From positions 1 to 54,302 of the forward strand of contig JAJZCB010000012.1 in NCBI GenBank assembly GCA_021846285.1: a stretch of 54,302 bases of DNA, given 5' to 3'. The stretch is from Bacillota bacterium (GTDB lineage Bacteria; Bacillota; Bacilli; Alicyclobacillales; SLC66). Every line of letters begins with the position of its first letter. The first letter of the stretch is position 1. Shown here piece after piece: positions 24,242 through 33,194 of the stretch. Under the pieces are notes generated by a model. That model made no database searches, had not been told where the DNA came from, and saw nothing but the letters and a program-made list of their open reading frames with translations. The position numbers were made by a program, and so were the translations under genes.

Positions 24242-24655
24242 ATGCAGGCGCATATCATCGGTCGCTTCTCCAGTCATGAGCGTGCGGAACAAAGCGTTGT
24301 GGAATTGACGCACGATTTCCCAGGGCAAGTTTCTTTAAGCACCTCTACGCCCCATGAACATTGGTGGCAGCAGGGTCATTGGCTGGAATCCTCGCTCGCG
24401 GCTATCGGCGGCATTGCGGCGACGGTCTCCCAGATCGTTCCGGGATTCGGCGTGTTATTTATGGGCGGACCGCTCGATGGAATCCAGCAAGGTCGCATTT
24501 TGGGGGATTGGTTGGAGGCGTATCCGGACAGTCACCAGGAAGTTGATTCCCACTTTGTCATTGTTACGGCTCCACAGGACGCAGCCGCCTCAGTGAAACA
24601 TAAACTTTCCGAACTCGGCGCCGAAAATGTGCACATCGTCAAATATGGACAGTGA
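24242..24655 (+). CDS. Small protein similar to general stress protein 17M/YflT
   Basis: About 137 residues from ATG 24242, seven bases after GGAGGG. The N-terminal MQAHIIGRFSSHERAEQSVVELT and the C-terminal HFVIVTAPQDAAASVKHKLSELGAENV form two ferredoxin-like halves. Between them is a glycine-rich hydrophobic stretch (AAIGGIAATVSQIVPGFGVLF). This resembles the YflT/general-stress-protein-17M group of Bacilli, whose molecular role is unknown. It is preceded by a copy of the long hairpin repeat. Confidence 0.6.
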   Translation: MQAHIIGRFSSHERAEQSVVELTHDFPGQVSLSTSTPHEHWWQQGHWLESSLAAIGGIAATVSQIVPGFGVLFMGGPLDGIQQGRILGDWLEAYPDSHQEVDSHFVIVTAPQDAAASVKHKLSELGAENVHIVKYGQ

Positions 24656-24730
24656 ATGATTCGTGTATAATGTGACATGGACGGGCATTAGATTAAAGAA
24701 GGGTGTATCAGAGTACGGGAGGGCTATGCA

Positions 24731-26005
24731 GTGGGAAGAGTAAAACGCTCCATCTTTATCGGAGCGGCGGTTATCATCGTTCTTGCGGGGAGTGTGGTTG
24801 CGCTCGCAGAGACTGGCAAGAAGCAGGTCCTGTCGCCACAGTCTGCCGTGCCGATCACGGCCAACCTCAACACGGGCGCCGTTTCCTTGGCGGCTCCGGC
24901 CGCCGAACTGATTGACGCCAAGACCGGGCAGGTTTTATACGCAAACAATGTCCTGAAGAAGCATTATCCTGCTTCACTGGCCAAACTGATGACGTCTCTG
25001 ATTGCGCTGGAGATGGTGAAGCGTCACCAACTGTCGTTGCATTCCATTATTCCCGTAAGTCAGTCAGCCTACCAGGTGGCGCTGACGCCGGGACTCTCCG
25101 TGGCATACCTGAATCCATCCGAACATATTCCGCTCAGTAAAATGCTGGAGTACATGTACGTGGTGTCGGCTGATGATGCGGCCGTGGCATTGGCCGACGC
25201 GATGGCGGGCACGCAGGCCGAATTTGCGAAACTGATGAATGAGAAGGCTCGGCAGTTAGGAATGACAGGAACTCGATACGCAAACGCCTCAGGTCTCCAG
25301 AATCCTCATATGTACACAAACGCTCGCGATGTAGGGATTTTAACGAGGTATCTCATTAATCGCTTTCCGATCGTACTCAAATATGCGTCTGAACGCGGCA
25401 TGTACATCCACCCGGGTCAATACGGCACAAATTACGACCAGCTTCTCGGGCAGTTCAATGGCCTTGACGGGCTCAAGACAGGTTCGACCACCGAGGCGGG
25501 ATATTGCTTTGTCGGCACCGCGAAGCGAGGGAATGTGCGGCTCATCAGCGTGATTCTCGATACGCAATCCTTTCCAGCGGTGTTTCAGGATACGACAGCG
25601 CTTCTGGGCTTTGGCTATTCGCAGTTTACACCTCGCAAGATTCAGAATGCGGGACAGCCGTTGACTCCAATTCCTGTCCGGGATGCGGCGAATCAGAATC
25701 TGGCCGTCGCTCCACACAGCGATGTGGTGGTCGATGTACTGCGCGCAGCGCGTCAGACTGTCACGTACAATGTCGTTCCGAGTGAACTGCAGGCGCCAAT
25801 TGTGAAGGGGCAAAGGGTGGGCGTTGAGAATGTGGCAGTCAACGGTCATGTTGTCCTGCAGGCGCCCGTGTACGCGCTTGCGAATGATCCCAAGGCAAAT
25901 CTTGTTGAGAAAGTTTGGCGCAGCGTGATGACGTCTGCCCACCACGGGGCGCGGAGTCTGATACACTGGATTGGTCAGAAGCTGCACAAGTATGTGTACC
26001 GTTAA
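24731..26005 (+). CDS. D-alanyl-D-alanine carboxypeptidase (peptidase S11, DacF/PBP5-like)
   Basis: 424 residues from GTG 24731 (GGAGGG nine bases upstream). A signal peptide (KRSIFIGAAVIIVLAGSVVALA) leads it outside. S82-L-A-K85 is the active-site SxxK and K249-T-G the third motif. The second motif reads S146-A-D148 where SxN is normal, a change at a conserved residue. The C-terminal part has the PBP5-C-like beta domain and ends with a stretch that could bind the membrane (SLIHWIGQKLHKYVYR). It trims the terminal D-Ala of peptidoglycan peptides. The Asn to Asp change could lower or alter activity. Confidence 0.9.
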   Translation: MGRVKRSIFIGAAVIIVLAGSVVALAETGKKQVLSPQSAVPITANLNTGAVSLAAPAAELIDAKTGQVLYANNVLKKHYPASLAKLMTSLIALEMVKRHQLSLHSIIPVSQSAYQVALTPGLSVAYLNPSEHIPLSKMLEYMYVVSADDAAVALADAMAGTQAEFAKLMNEKARQLGMTGTRYANASGLQNPHMYTNARDVGILTRYLINRFPIVLKYASERGMYIHPGQYGTNYDQLLGQFNGLDGLKTGSTTEAGYCFVGTAKRGNVRLISVILDTQSFPAVFQDTTALLGFGYSQFTPRKIQNAGQPLTPIPVRDAANQNLAVAPHSDVVVDVLRAARQTVTYNVVPSELQAPIVKGQRVGVENVAVNGHVVLQAPVYALANDPKANLVEKVWRSVMTSAHHGARSLIHWIGQKLHKYVYR

Positions 26006-26070
26006 GTACATGAATCAGTCAGTGTTGTCGCATGATCAGCCTCTGCCAAGGACCAGGAGGGAGAATATCC

Positions 26071-27405
26071 ATGAAACAGTTTCCGAAAGAATTTGTGTTT
26101 GGGGCGGCGACAGCCGCGTACCAGGTCGAAGGCGCGGTTCAGGAGGATGGTCGGGGTCCGTCCATCTGGGATGTGTTCGCTCATACACCGGGAAAAACCT
26201 ACATGGGGCAAACAGGAGACATTGCCTGCGACCAGTACCACCGTTACCAAGAGGACGTTCGACTCATGCGCGACCTGGGACTTGCCAGCTATCGATTTTC
26301 CATTGCCTGGCCCCGCATCTTTCCTTCCGGCTCGGGTCAGGTCAATCAGGCGGGCGTCGACTATTATCTGCGCCTGACAGAGGCGCTGTTGGAACAGGGA
26401 ATCACTCCCATGGCCACCCTCTATCACTGGGATCTCCCACAGGCGCTTGGAGAGCGGGGGGGATGGACAAACCGCGACACCGTTTCCTACTTCGCGGAGT
26501 ACGCGGCCACTGTTGTGGATCGTTTGGGAGATCGAATCCAACGCTGGATCACGCTCAATGAACCGTCTGTCGTCGCCTATGTAGGGCACCTCCTCGGGCA
26601 ACACGCGCCTGGGCGTCAGGATACCGCAGAAGCGCTGCGCGTGGCTCACCACCTGATGGTTGGCCATGCGGAGGCGGTTGAGGCCATACGAGCCCGGAGT
26701 TCCCTGGCGGAAATTGGGGTGGCGCTGAGTCTGTCCCCCGTGTATCCGGCCGACGAGGAACCTGCCAATGTGGCGGCTGCGTCTATTTATGACGGCCAGC
26801 TCAATCGCTATTTTCTCGATGCCGTATGTCGCGGCGAGTATCCACAAGACGTGCTGGCAGCTTACGGCCAATTTGTCGATCTGTCTTACATTGCGCAGGC
26901 GGATATGAATCTGATGAAACGACAGACCATTGATTTTTTGGGTATCAATTATTATTTCCCGAGCGTCGTGCGGGCGGGGGGCCATCCTCTGCTGGTAGAA
27001 ACGCTGCCTCCGGATGGTTCCGTTACGGAGATGGGTTGGCCGATCAGGCCCGAGGAACTGCACGGCCTGTTACGGCGCGTGGCCCGCGATTATCCGGGCA
27101 TACCCCTGTATATCACTGAAAGCGGCGCAGCGTTTGCCGATACGGTGGAGGCTGGCCGTGTGCACGACCAAGCGCGCGCGGACTTCCTGAGAAGTCACCT
27201 GGAAGCCTGTCTTGCTGCGATTGACGACGGCGTTGATTTGCGCGGTTACTATGTGTGGTCGCTGTTGGATAATTTTGAGTGGGCGTATGGGTACAGCAAA
27301 CGGTTTGGCATCGTATATGTAGACTATGAAACGCAACAACGGATTCCTAAAGATAGTGCTCTGTGGCTAAAGCAGTTCATTGCTGCACAAGCTGACAATG
27401 GGTGA
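26071..27405 (+). CDS. Beta-glucosidase, glycoside hydrolase family 1
   Basis: About 444 residues from ATG 26071, after AGGAGGGAG. FPKEFVFGAATAAYQVEGA at the N-terminus, TLNEPSV near residue 165 (acid/base Glu) and YITESGAA near 350 (nucleophile Glu, with Ser in place of the usual Asn) show a complete GH1 enzyme. GYYVWSLLDNFEWAYGYSKR closes the barrel. There is no signal peptide, so it should act inside the cell on imported beta-glucosides or related disaccharides. No sugar-uptake gene is adjacent. A perfect 13-bp hairpin follows 18 bases after the stop. Confidence 0.95.
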   Translation: MKQFPKEFVFGAATAAYQVEGAVQEDGRGPSIWDVFAHTPGKTYMGQTGDIACDQYHRYQEDVRLMRDLGLASYRFSIAWPRIFPSGSGQVNQAGVDYYLRLTEALLEQGITPMATLYHWDLPQALGERGGWTNRDTVSYFAEYAATVVDRLGDRIQRWITLNEPSVVAYVGHLLGQHAPGRQDTAEALRVAHHLMVGHAEAVEAIRARSSLAEIGVALSLSPVYPADEEPANVAAASIYDGQLNRYFLDAVCRGEYPQDVLAAYGQFVDLSYIAQADMNLMKRQTIDFLGINYYFPSVVRAGGHPLLVETLPPDGSVTEMGWPIRPEELHGLLRRVARDYPGIPLYITESGAAFADTVEAGRVHDQARADFLRSHLEACLAAIDDGVDLRGYYVWSLLDNFEWAYGYSKRFGIVYVDYETQQRIPKDSALWLKQFIAAQADNG

Positions 27406-27423
27406 TGAAATGAGCCGACGAAC

Positions 27424-27453
27424 GAATCGGACGTGGTTTCCCACGTCCGATTC
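27424..27453. terminator. Perfect 13-bp hairpin between convergent genes
   Basis: GAATCGGACGTGG (27424-27436) and CCACGTCCGATTC (27441-27453) with a TTTC loop. It has no T-tract on either side. Its place between two converging genes suggests a bidirectional terminator or mRNA 3' end. Confidence 0.5.
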
Positions 27454-27501
27454 TCGAATGGCTGCTCGGGCCGCGCGCCCCTGAGGAATCCTGAATCCGC
27501 G

Positions 27502-27693
27502 TTATCTGTCACGCCTCGAAAATATCCGACGCCATCTGTGATTGGCGGCTCTGTGGTAGAGATAATAAATGCCTACAACCAAAAACAGCAAGAGCGCGAT
27601 CTTTATAAGTAGTGACAGGACCGCGCTAAACACGATGAAACCGACATAGATTAGAAATATGGCCGCAACAAACTTGATGATGTCCAGAAACAT
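27502..27693 (-). CDS. Small two-span membrane protein
   Basis: About 63 residues from ATG 27693, which follows AAGGGGAG. Almost the whole chain is hydrophobic (IIKFVAAIFLIYVGFIVF, then a second span around IKIALLLFLVVGIYYL) and ends in a basic tail (RAANHRWRRIFSRRDR). No family is recognised. Its strong ribosome binding site and clean topology support a real gene. Confidence 0.6.
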   Translation of the reverse strand: MFLDIIKFVAAIFLIYVGFIVFSAVLSLLIKIALLLFLVVGIYYLYHRAANHRWRRIFSRRDR

Positions 27694-27945
27694 GACAATC
27701 TCCCCTTGTATATTGCCCACAATCCCATCTTCCTACATAACGGGCGCCGGGTCAATACTCGACTACTGGTTTATACGGACAAGAGAGGGATAAGTTTCAT
27801 TCGATGCTGCAGGTTGCCGGGAATTTGATCTGTGCCCAGTATTTCCGGGCGTCTGTGGCAAATTTGCACAACCATTGTCGCCGACTCATGGTATCGCGCC
27901 CACTTGCGCACCCTACAGGCATGGCTGTGTGAAAGGGGTGACCCA

Positions 27946-28284
27946 ATGGGAGACATAACGGTCCAGGAGATCTTTGCGGGAATGAAGAACAATTTTTTGC
28001 CGGAGGCGGCCGGCGACCTGCAAACCAAAGTTGCCTATGTGCTGGACGGTGAAGGCGGAGGGGCATGGACGGTCAAAGTGGCAGACGCAAAAGTGGAGGT
28101 GACAGAGGGCCTTGAAGGGAAGGTGGACGCGACAGTGGTTGCGAGCGCCGATGACTTTGTCAAGGTGGCTCTGGGGCAATCGCACCCGGTGTCAGTTCTG
28201 ATGACAGGAAGGATAAGGATTGAGGGCGATTCATTTGTGGTACAGAAGTTATTTGGGCTCTTTCGGCCACCCAAAACCTCATAG
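27946..28284 (+). CDS. SCP2 sterol-binding-domain protein
   Basis: 112 residues from ATG 27946, preceded by AAAGGGGTG. ITVQEIFAGMKNNFLPEAA, VAYVLDGEGGGAWTVKV and ATVVASADDFVKVALGQ...MTGRIRIEGD follow the SCP2 fold, a small lipid-binding cavity domain. In bacteria such stand-alone proteins are thought to carry lipids or acyl-CoA. No direct partner is seen next to it. Confidence 0.85.
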   Translation: MGDITVQEIFAGMKNNFLPEAAGDLQTKVAYVLDGEGGGAWTVKVADAKVEVTEGLEGKVDATVVASADDFVKVALGQSHPVSVLMTGRIRIEGDSFVVQKLFGLFRPPKTS

Positions 28285-28341
28285 GGCAAGAAACTGGGGG
28301 TGCGGTGCAGAACAAACAGGGGCGCTCACGCACCCCTTGCT

Positions 28342-28527
28342 TCAATTGCTGACACTCGGTCGAACGAGGTCGTTGCGTAAGATGGGGGCTCCGGCAGGAA
28401 AGTTTTGATCAACCACTCCACCGCCCTCGTCGGCCATGCGATGGACGCCTTCTTCAACATCCTCGTGCGCCGATTGCGTGAGTTGCCCCGACAGCACTTC
28501 CTGTGGTCCGTCTTCATCGGGTGTCAT
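28342..28527 (-). CDS. Hypothetical 61-residue acidic protein
   Basis: From ATG 28527, with AAAGGGGG about ten bases upstream, the frame encodes a small acidic soluble protein (MTPDEDGPQEVLSGQLTQSA...) with no recognised domain. It lies divergent from the aconitase promoter region. The ribosome binding site supports it, but there is no homology evidence. Confidence 0.4.
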   Translation of the reverse strand: MTPDEDGPQEVLSGQLTQSAHEDVEEGVHRMADEGGGVVDQNFPAGAPILRNDLVRPSVSN

Positions 28528-28703
28528 CCTTGACAGCCCCCTTTCGCGGTTGTGGTATAATTTGATACTAGGGAAGGCTTTGGGCACCTCTGCACCATAG
28601 CATGCGAACCTGGCAGTCTTTTTATGTGGAGGAGCGGTCGCGCATTTGCTTCCTTGTATAGTGGGGTGCGACTTGTCTTATGAGCTAAAGCGAGGGTAAA
28701 AGG

Positions 28704-31421
28704 ATGAACATTCATAACGATCCGTTTGCGGCAAGAAGTGAATTGACTGTAAACGGAAAGCATTATCAGTACTACCGTCTTGCGCGCCTCGACGAACTGG
28801 GCGTCGGCGCTGTGTCGCAATTGCCTTTTTCGATCAAGATTCTCCTGGAGAGTGTTTTACGAAAGCTTGACGGATATGTCATAACTGAAGATCATGTGCG
28901 GCAGATTGCTGACTGGAACGCCGCGGAACCCGATCAGTCACAGGAAGTTCCATTTATGCCTGCCCGTATCCTGCTTCAGGATTTTACGGGTGTTCCTGTA
29001 GTTGTCGATCTGGCTGCCTTGCGACAGGCAGTGCATCGACTGGGTGGAGATCCCAAAAAAATCAATCCGCTTGTTCCCGTCGATCTGGTTATTGACCACT
29101 CGGTGCAGGTGGACAGTTTTGGTCAGGCGAATTCCTTGAATATCAATACCGATTACGAATTTGAGCGCAATGATGAACGTTATAAATTTCTGCACTGGGC
29201 GACAAAAGCTTTCGAGAATTTTCGGGTAGTGCCGCCTTCCACTGGTATCGTGCATCAGGTAAACCTGGAATATCTGGCGTCCGTAGTACAGGTGCGACAA
29301 GACGATCACGGGGTGCTGGCGTTTCCGGATTCTCTGGTTGGAACGGATTCTCACACGACGATGATCAATGGCTTGGGCGTGCTTGGTTGGGGTGTGGGCG
29401 GAATTGAAGCGGAGGCCGGGATGCTGGGGCAACCGCTCTATTTTGTGACGCCAAAGGTCGTGGGATTCAGACTGACGGGCCGCCTGTCGGAAGGGTCGAC
29501 AGCCACCGATCTAGCGCTCACAGTGACCAACATGCTTCGCAAAAAAGGTGTAGTTGGGCAATTTGTCGAATTTTTCGGTCCTGGACTCAGTGCGATTACA
29601 CTTGCAGATCGCGCCACGATCGCTAACATGGCGCCGGAGTACGGGGCGACGATGGGCTTTTTCCCCGTCGACGCAGAAACGATCAATTATCTTCGCAACA
29701 CGGGTCGCGACGACGAACTTATCGCTTTGGTGGAGGCGTACGCCAGGGCGCAAGGTTTATTTCGTACGGACGAGACCCCGGATCCAGTGTTCTCCGATGT
29801 GCTGACGCTGGATCTCTCTACCGTAACGCCTTCTTTGGCCGGACCCAAACGACCGCAGGACAGGGTAGAATTGTCCGCGATGAAAAAGCAGGTGCAACAG
29901 GTGCTGAGCACACCCGTCAAGGAGGGCGGATTCGGTCTTGGCGAGGAACAGCTCGCGAAAACCGTGACTGTGACTCAGGGTGACGGTTCCGCCTCTGACA
30001 TGAAGGCCGGAGCGCTCGCCATTGCCGCCATTACGAGTTGCACCAATACCTCCAATCCGTCGGTCATGCTCGCCGCCGGACTGTTGGCGAAAAAGGCAGT
30101 CGAACGGGGTCTGGCGCGGTGTGCGCATGTGAAAACCAGTTTGGGACCGGGTTCGCGCGTTGTGACCCAGTATCTAGAGGATTCAGGAACCTTGCCGTAC
30201 CTGGAGCAACTCGGATTTCAGGTTGTCGGCTACGGATGCACCACATGCATCGGCAACAGCGGACCGCTGATCCCGGAAGTTGAGGAGGCCATTCGCGCAG
30301 AGGAATTGACCGTGGCGGCCGTTCTTAGTGGAAACCGTAACTTTGAAGGCCGCATTCACCCCTTGGTGAAGGCAAACTATCTGGCCTCGCCACCGCTCGT
30401 GGTGGCGTATGCGCTGGCTGGCACCGTCGATATCGACATGATGAATGATCCGCTTGGCCACGACAGAGATGGTCATCCGGTCTATCTCCGGGACATCTGG
30501 CCGACGTCGCACGAGGTTGAACAGGCTATTGCATCGTTTGTGCGCCCGGAGTTGTTTAAAGCCAAATACAGCGATGTGCTGCACGCCAATGAGCGGTGGA
30601 ACGCGCTGCCGACTCCAGAAGGAGAGCTGTACGACTGGGATTCTGAATCGACTTATATTCAGGAACCACCGTTCTTTGTCGGCCTTGGGCCCGAGGTGGA
30701 AGCGATTCAGCCTATTACAGGCGCGCGCGTCCTGGCGCTGCTAGGCGACTCGGTTACGACAGACCACATTTCTCCTGCGGGGGCCATTGGTCCAAAGAGT
30801 CCTGCAGGGCTGTTTCTGCAAGAGCGCGGAGTGAGTATCCATGATTTCAATTCGTATGGATCACGGCGCGGCAACCACGAAGTCATGATGCGCGGCACAT
30901 TTGCCAATGTGCGGATTCGCAATGAAGTTGCTCCGGGAACTGAGGGCGGCGTGACGACTTTCATTCCCACCGGCGACATTATGTCGATTTACGATGCTGC
31001 CATGAACTATGAGACGCGGGAGTTTCCCACTGTCATCATTGCAGGGAAGGAATATGGCACAGGCAGTTCCCGCGATTGGGCGGCGAAAGGCACGTTCCTG
31101 CTCGGTGTAAGAGCGGTCATTGCGGAGAGTTTTGAACGAATCCACCGGAGTAATCTGGTTGGAATGGGCGTACTGCCTATTCAACTCGATGCTGGGGTCA
31201 GTTGGAAGAGTCTCGGAGTCACCGGGTCAGAACTTTTTGCCATCGATGGGGTGGATGATTCTCTGCAGCCGCGTCAACGGGTGACCGTGCGAGGAAGCCG
31301 GCTAGATGGATCGGAACTTGCGTTTTCGGCGACGGTCCGTCTGGATAGCGCCATCGAGGTCGACTATTATCGCAATGGCGGTATTCTGCAAATGGTGCTG
31401 CGGCACTTGATGCGGGAGTAG
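28704..31421 (+). CDS. acnA: Aconitate hydratase (AcnA/CitB type)
   Basis: 905 residues, full length for the AcnA/IRP family. The 4Fe-4S ligands are visible as [14 protein letters not shown] near residue 445 and [12 protein letters not shown] near 510. [14 protein letters not shown] and the swivel-domain [16 protein letters not shown] bind substrate. It interconverts citrate and isocitrate in the TCA cycle and in Bacilli can also bind RNA when the cluster is lost. It stands alone, with a terminator after it. A TATAAT box at 28556-28561 is a plausible promoter, but its best -35 (TTGACA 28530) is 20 bases away. Confidence 0.96.
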   Translation: MNIHNDPFAARSELTVNGKHYQYYRLARLDELGVGAVSQLPFSIKILLESVLRKLDGYVITEDHVRQIADWNAAEPDQSQEVPFMPARILLQDFTGVPVVVDLAALRQAVHRLGGDPKKINPLVPVDLVIDHSVQVDSFGQANSLNINTDYEFERNDERYKFLHWATKAFENFRVVPPSTGIVHQVNLEYLASVVQVRQDDHGVLAFPDSLVGTDSHTTMINGLGVLGWGVGGIEAEAGMLGQPLYFVTPKVVGFRLTGRLSEGSTATDLALTVTNMLRKKGVVGQFVEFFGPGLSAITLADRATIANMAPEYGATMGFFPVDAETINYLRNTGRDDELIALVEAYARAQGLFRTDETPDPVFSDVLTLDLSTVTPSLAGPKRPQDRVELSAMKKQVQQVLSTPVKEGGFGLGEEQLAKTVTVTQGDGSASDMKAGALAIAAITSCTNTSNPSVMLAAGLLAKKAVERGLARCAHVKTSLGPGSRVVTQYLEDSGTLPYLEQLGFQVVGYGCTTCIGNSGPLIPEVEEAIRAEELTVAAVLSGNRNFEGRIHPLVKANYLASPPLVVAYALAGTVDIDMMNDPLGHDRDGHPVYLRDIWPTSHEVEQAIASFVRPELFKAKYSDVLHANERWNALPTPEGELYDWDSESTYIQEPPFFVGLGPEVEAIQPITGARVLALLGDSVTTDHISPAGAIGPKSPAGLFLQERGVSIHDFNSYGSRRGNHEVMMRGTFANVRIRNEVAPGTEGGVTTFIPTGDIMSIYDAAMNYETREFPTVIIAGKEYGTGSSRDWAAKGTFLLGVRAVIAESFERIHRSNLVGMGVLPIQLDAGVSWKSLGVTGSELFAIDGVDDSLQPRQRVTVRGSRLDGSELAFSATVRLDSAIEVDYYRNGGILQMVLRHLMRE

Positions 31422-31471
31422 ACTCGGGATGATGGACCGGGACATGAAACGACTGGAGACCGTGGTGATAC

Positions 31472-31504
31472 AGCGAGTCGGCGTAGCGAGCCGACTCGCT
31501 TTTT
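31472..31504 (+). terminator. Rho-independent terminator of aconitase
   Basis: AGCGAGTCGGC and GCCGACTCGCT form an 11-bp stem with a 7-base loop, followed by TTTTG. It lies 50 bases after the aconitase stop. Confidence 0.85.
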
Positions 31505-31621
31505 GTTGATTTACGTAACCTTTACAATTCCTTATTAGACTCCACACGCTCCCTTGATAAGATGGAAACGAACTTATAGAACCGCATGATTGGCAATCGA
31601 TCATTTCAGGGGGTATCCAGA

Positions 31622-32995
31622 GTGCGACAGCAAGTGGATGTCATCGAGGCGCTTGAGGAAGCGAAGTTGCAGAAGTTCCATTGGAAGACGATGGTTACGG
31701 CAGGTATGGGTTTTTTCACTGACGCGTACGATCTGTTTATCATCGGTGTTGTGACAACAATCCTCGGTCCGTTATGGAATCTGTCAAAAACACAGATTGG
31801 CCTGTTGAATGCCACATCGCTTATTGCTGCAGCGTTAGGCGCGATCGTGTTTGGAAAGCTCGCTGACCGTTTCGGCCGCAAGGCCGTGTATGGCGTGGAA
31901 GTGGCGATCCTCACTTTGGGAGCGCTGTTGTCCGCAACGTCTCAGGATTTCACGCAACTGTTGCTGTGGCGTTTTATCATCGGCCTCGGAATCGGTGGAG
32001 ACTACCCGACCAGCGCCATTATTATGAGTGAATTTGCGAATCGGAAAAATCGCGGGCGTCTGATCACCAGTGTGTTTGCGATGCAAGGATTCGGTCTGCT
32101 TGTCGGACCGCTTGTGGCCTCTGTGTTGCTCATGACGGGCATCTCCCATGATGTTGTATGGAGAATTATGCTTGCGCTTGGCGCCGTACCGGCCGCAGCC
32201 GTCATCTATCTGCGCAGACGCATCAGTGAAACCCCGCGGTTTCTGCTCGAAGTGAAACAGGATGCAAAAGAGGCGGCGCAAGTCGTCGGCAGGCTGGTGA
32301 ACAAGGAGGTTGCAACCCAGGCGGCCCCGGCCGACGGCTGGACTCCGGCTCAGTTTTGGTTGCGGCTCCTCGGCACTGCTGGTTCGTGGTTCTTTCTGGA
32401 TATCGCATTCTATGGAAACAGCGTGTCATCAACGCTTATCATGAAATCTCTGGCTCCGCACGCCTCCTTGTTGCATACGACACTCGTCTCAACGGTCATC
32501 TTTCTTGTTTTCGCTATCCCCGGTTACTGGGTGGCTGCGTTTACGATTGATCGGATCGGACGCAAGACCATTCAGATGCTTGGCTTTGCGATCATGGCGG
32601 TTGCGTTCGGGAGTTTGTATCTGATACCCAACATCACGGCGATGGTTATTCCATTCCTGCTTATTTACGGTCTCAGTTACTTCTTCACCGAGTTCGGGCC
32701 CAACACAACGACGTTTGTAGTGCCCGCCGAGATTTTTCCAACTCGCCTGCGCGCTCTCGGCGATGGGTTATCCGCCGGCGCCGGCAAAATGGGCGCTTTT
32801 CTGGGAGCGTTCTTCGTGCCGGTGTTGCTTAGCAGCATCCAACTGTCAGGAACAGAAGGCATCATGACTTTGGTATGTATCTGCGGCATGGCGACCACGT
32901 TATTGATTCCGGAACTGAAACAGAAGTCGTTGTCTTCCTCGTACGGTTCTTCGCCCAAAGTTAAAGCGGCAAACAATCAGCACGCCGCCAGCTAG
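31622..32995 (+). CDS. MFS transporter, phosphate:H+ symporter (PHS)-like
   Basis: About 457 residues from GTG 31622, which has AGGGGGT eight bases upstream; ATG 31586 lacks one. Twelve hydrophobic segments, GMGFFTDAYDLFIIGVV in the first helix, GKLADRFGRKAVYG in the first inner loop and GLGIGGDYPTSAIIMSEFA in helix 4 are the hallmarks of the PHS subfamily (Pho84-like). Bacterial members may carry phosphate or organic acids such as aromatic compounds, so the substrate is open. The gene has its own terminator. Confidence 0.85.
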   Translation: MRQQVDVIEALEEAKLQKFHWKTMVTAGMGFFTDAYDLFIIGVVTTILGPLWNLSKTQIGLLNATSLIAAALGAIVFGKLADRFGRKAVYGVEVAILTLGALLSATSQDFTQLLLWRFIIGLGIGGDYPTSAIIMSEFANRKNRGRLITSVFAMQGFGLLVGPLVASVLLMTGISHDVVWRIMLALGAVPAAAVIYLRRRISETPRFLLEVKQDAKEAAQVVGRLVNKEVATQAAPADGWTPAQFWLRLLGTAGSWFFLDIAFYGNSVSSTLIMKSLAPHASLLHTTLVSTVIFLVFAIPGYWVAAFTIDRIGRKTIQMLGFAIMAVAFGSLYLIPNITAMVIPFLLIYGLSYFFTEFGPNTTTFVVPAEIFPTRLRALGDGLSAGAGKMGAFLGAFFVPVLLSSIQLSGTEGIMTLVCICGMATTLLIPELKQKSLSSSYGSSPKVKAANNQHAAS

Positions 32996-33087
32996 GGGAG
33001 CGATGCCAGTGGAACCGGGCCTGTTGAACGCAGTACGCAGAGGCCAACGCAATCAGTTCCGACCGGCAGACGCCAACGCAATCAGCA

Positions 33088-33129
33088 AACCCCCATTCCC
33101 GCCTTTCATGGCGGTGATGGGGGTTTTTC
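33088..33129 (+). terminator. Rho-independent terminator after the MFS transporter
   Basis: AACCCCCATTCCCGCC pairs with GGCGGTGATGGGGGTT, followed by TTT. Just before it, CGCCAACGCAATCAG-like sequence occurs twice (about 33042 and 33071), a short direct duplication with a 29-base period. Confidence 0.85.
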
Positions 33130-33194
33130 GTGTCGTCAGTGGTAGGGCAGTTGGCGCAAGGCCACGCTTTTATTCGAGTAGAGTGGGCGTCTGT

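Noticed and set aside
26002-27063. 353-codon antisense frame opposite beta-glucosidase
   Set aside because: The opposite strand is a clear GH1 enzyme; the antisense product shows no domain.
28530-28561. Strong sigma-A promoter for aconitase (TTGACA and TATAAT)
   Set aside because: Both boxes are perfect, but the 20-base spacer is too long for a confident call.
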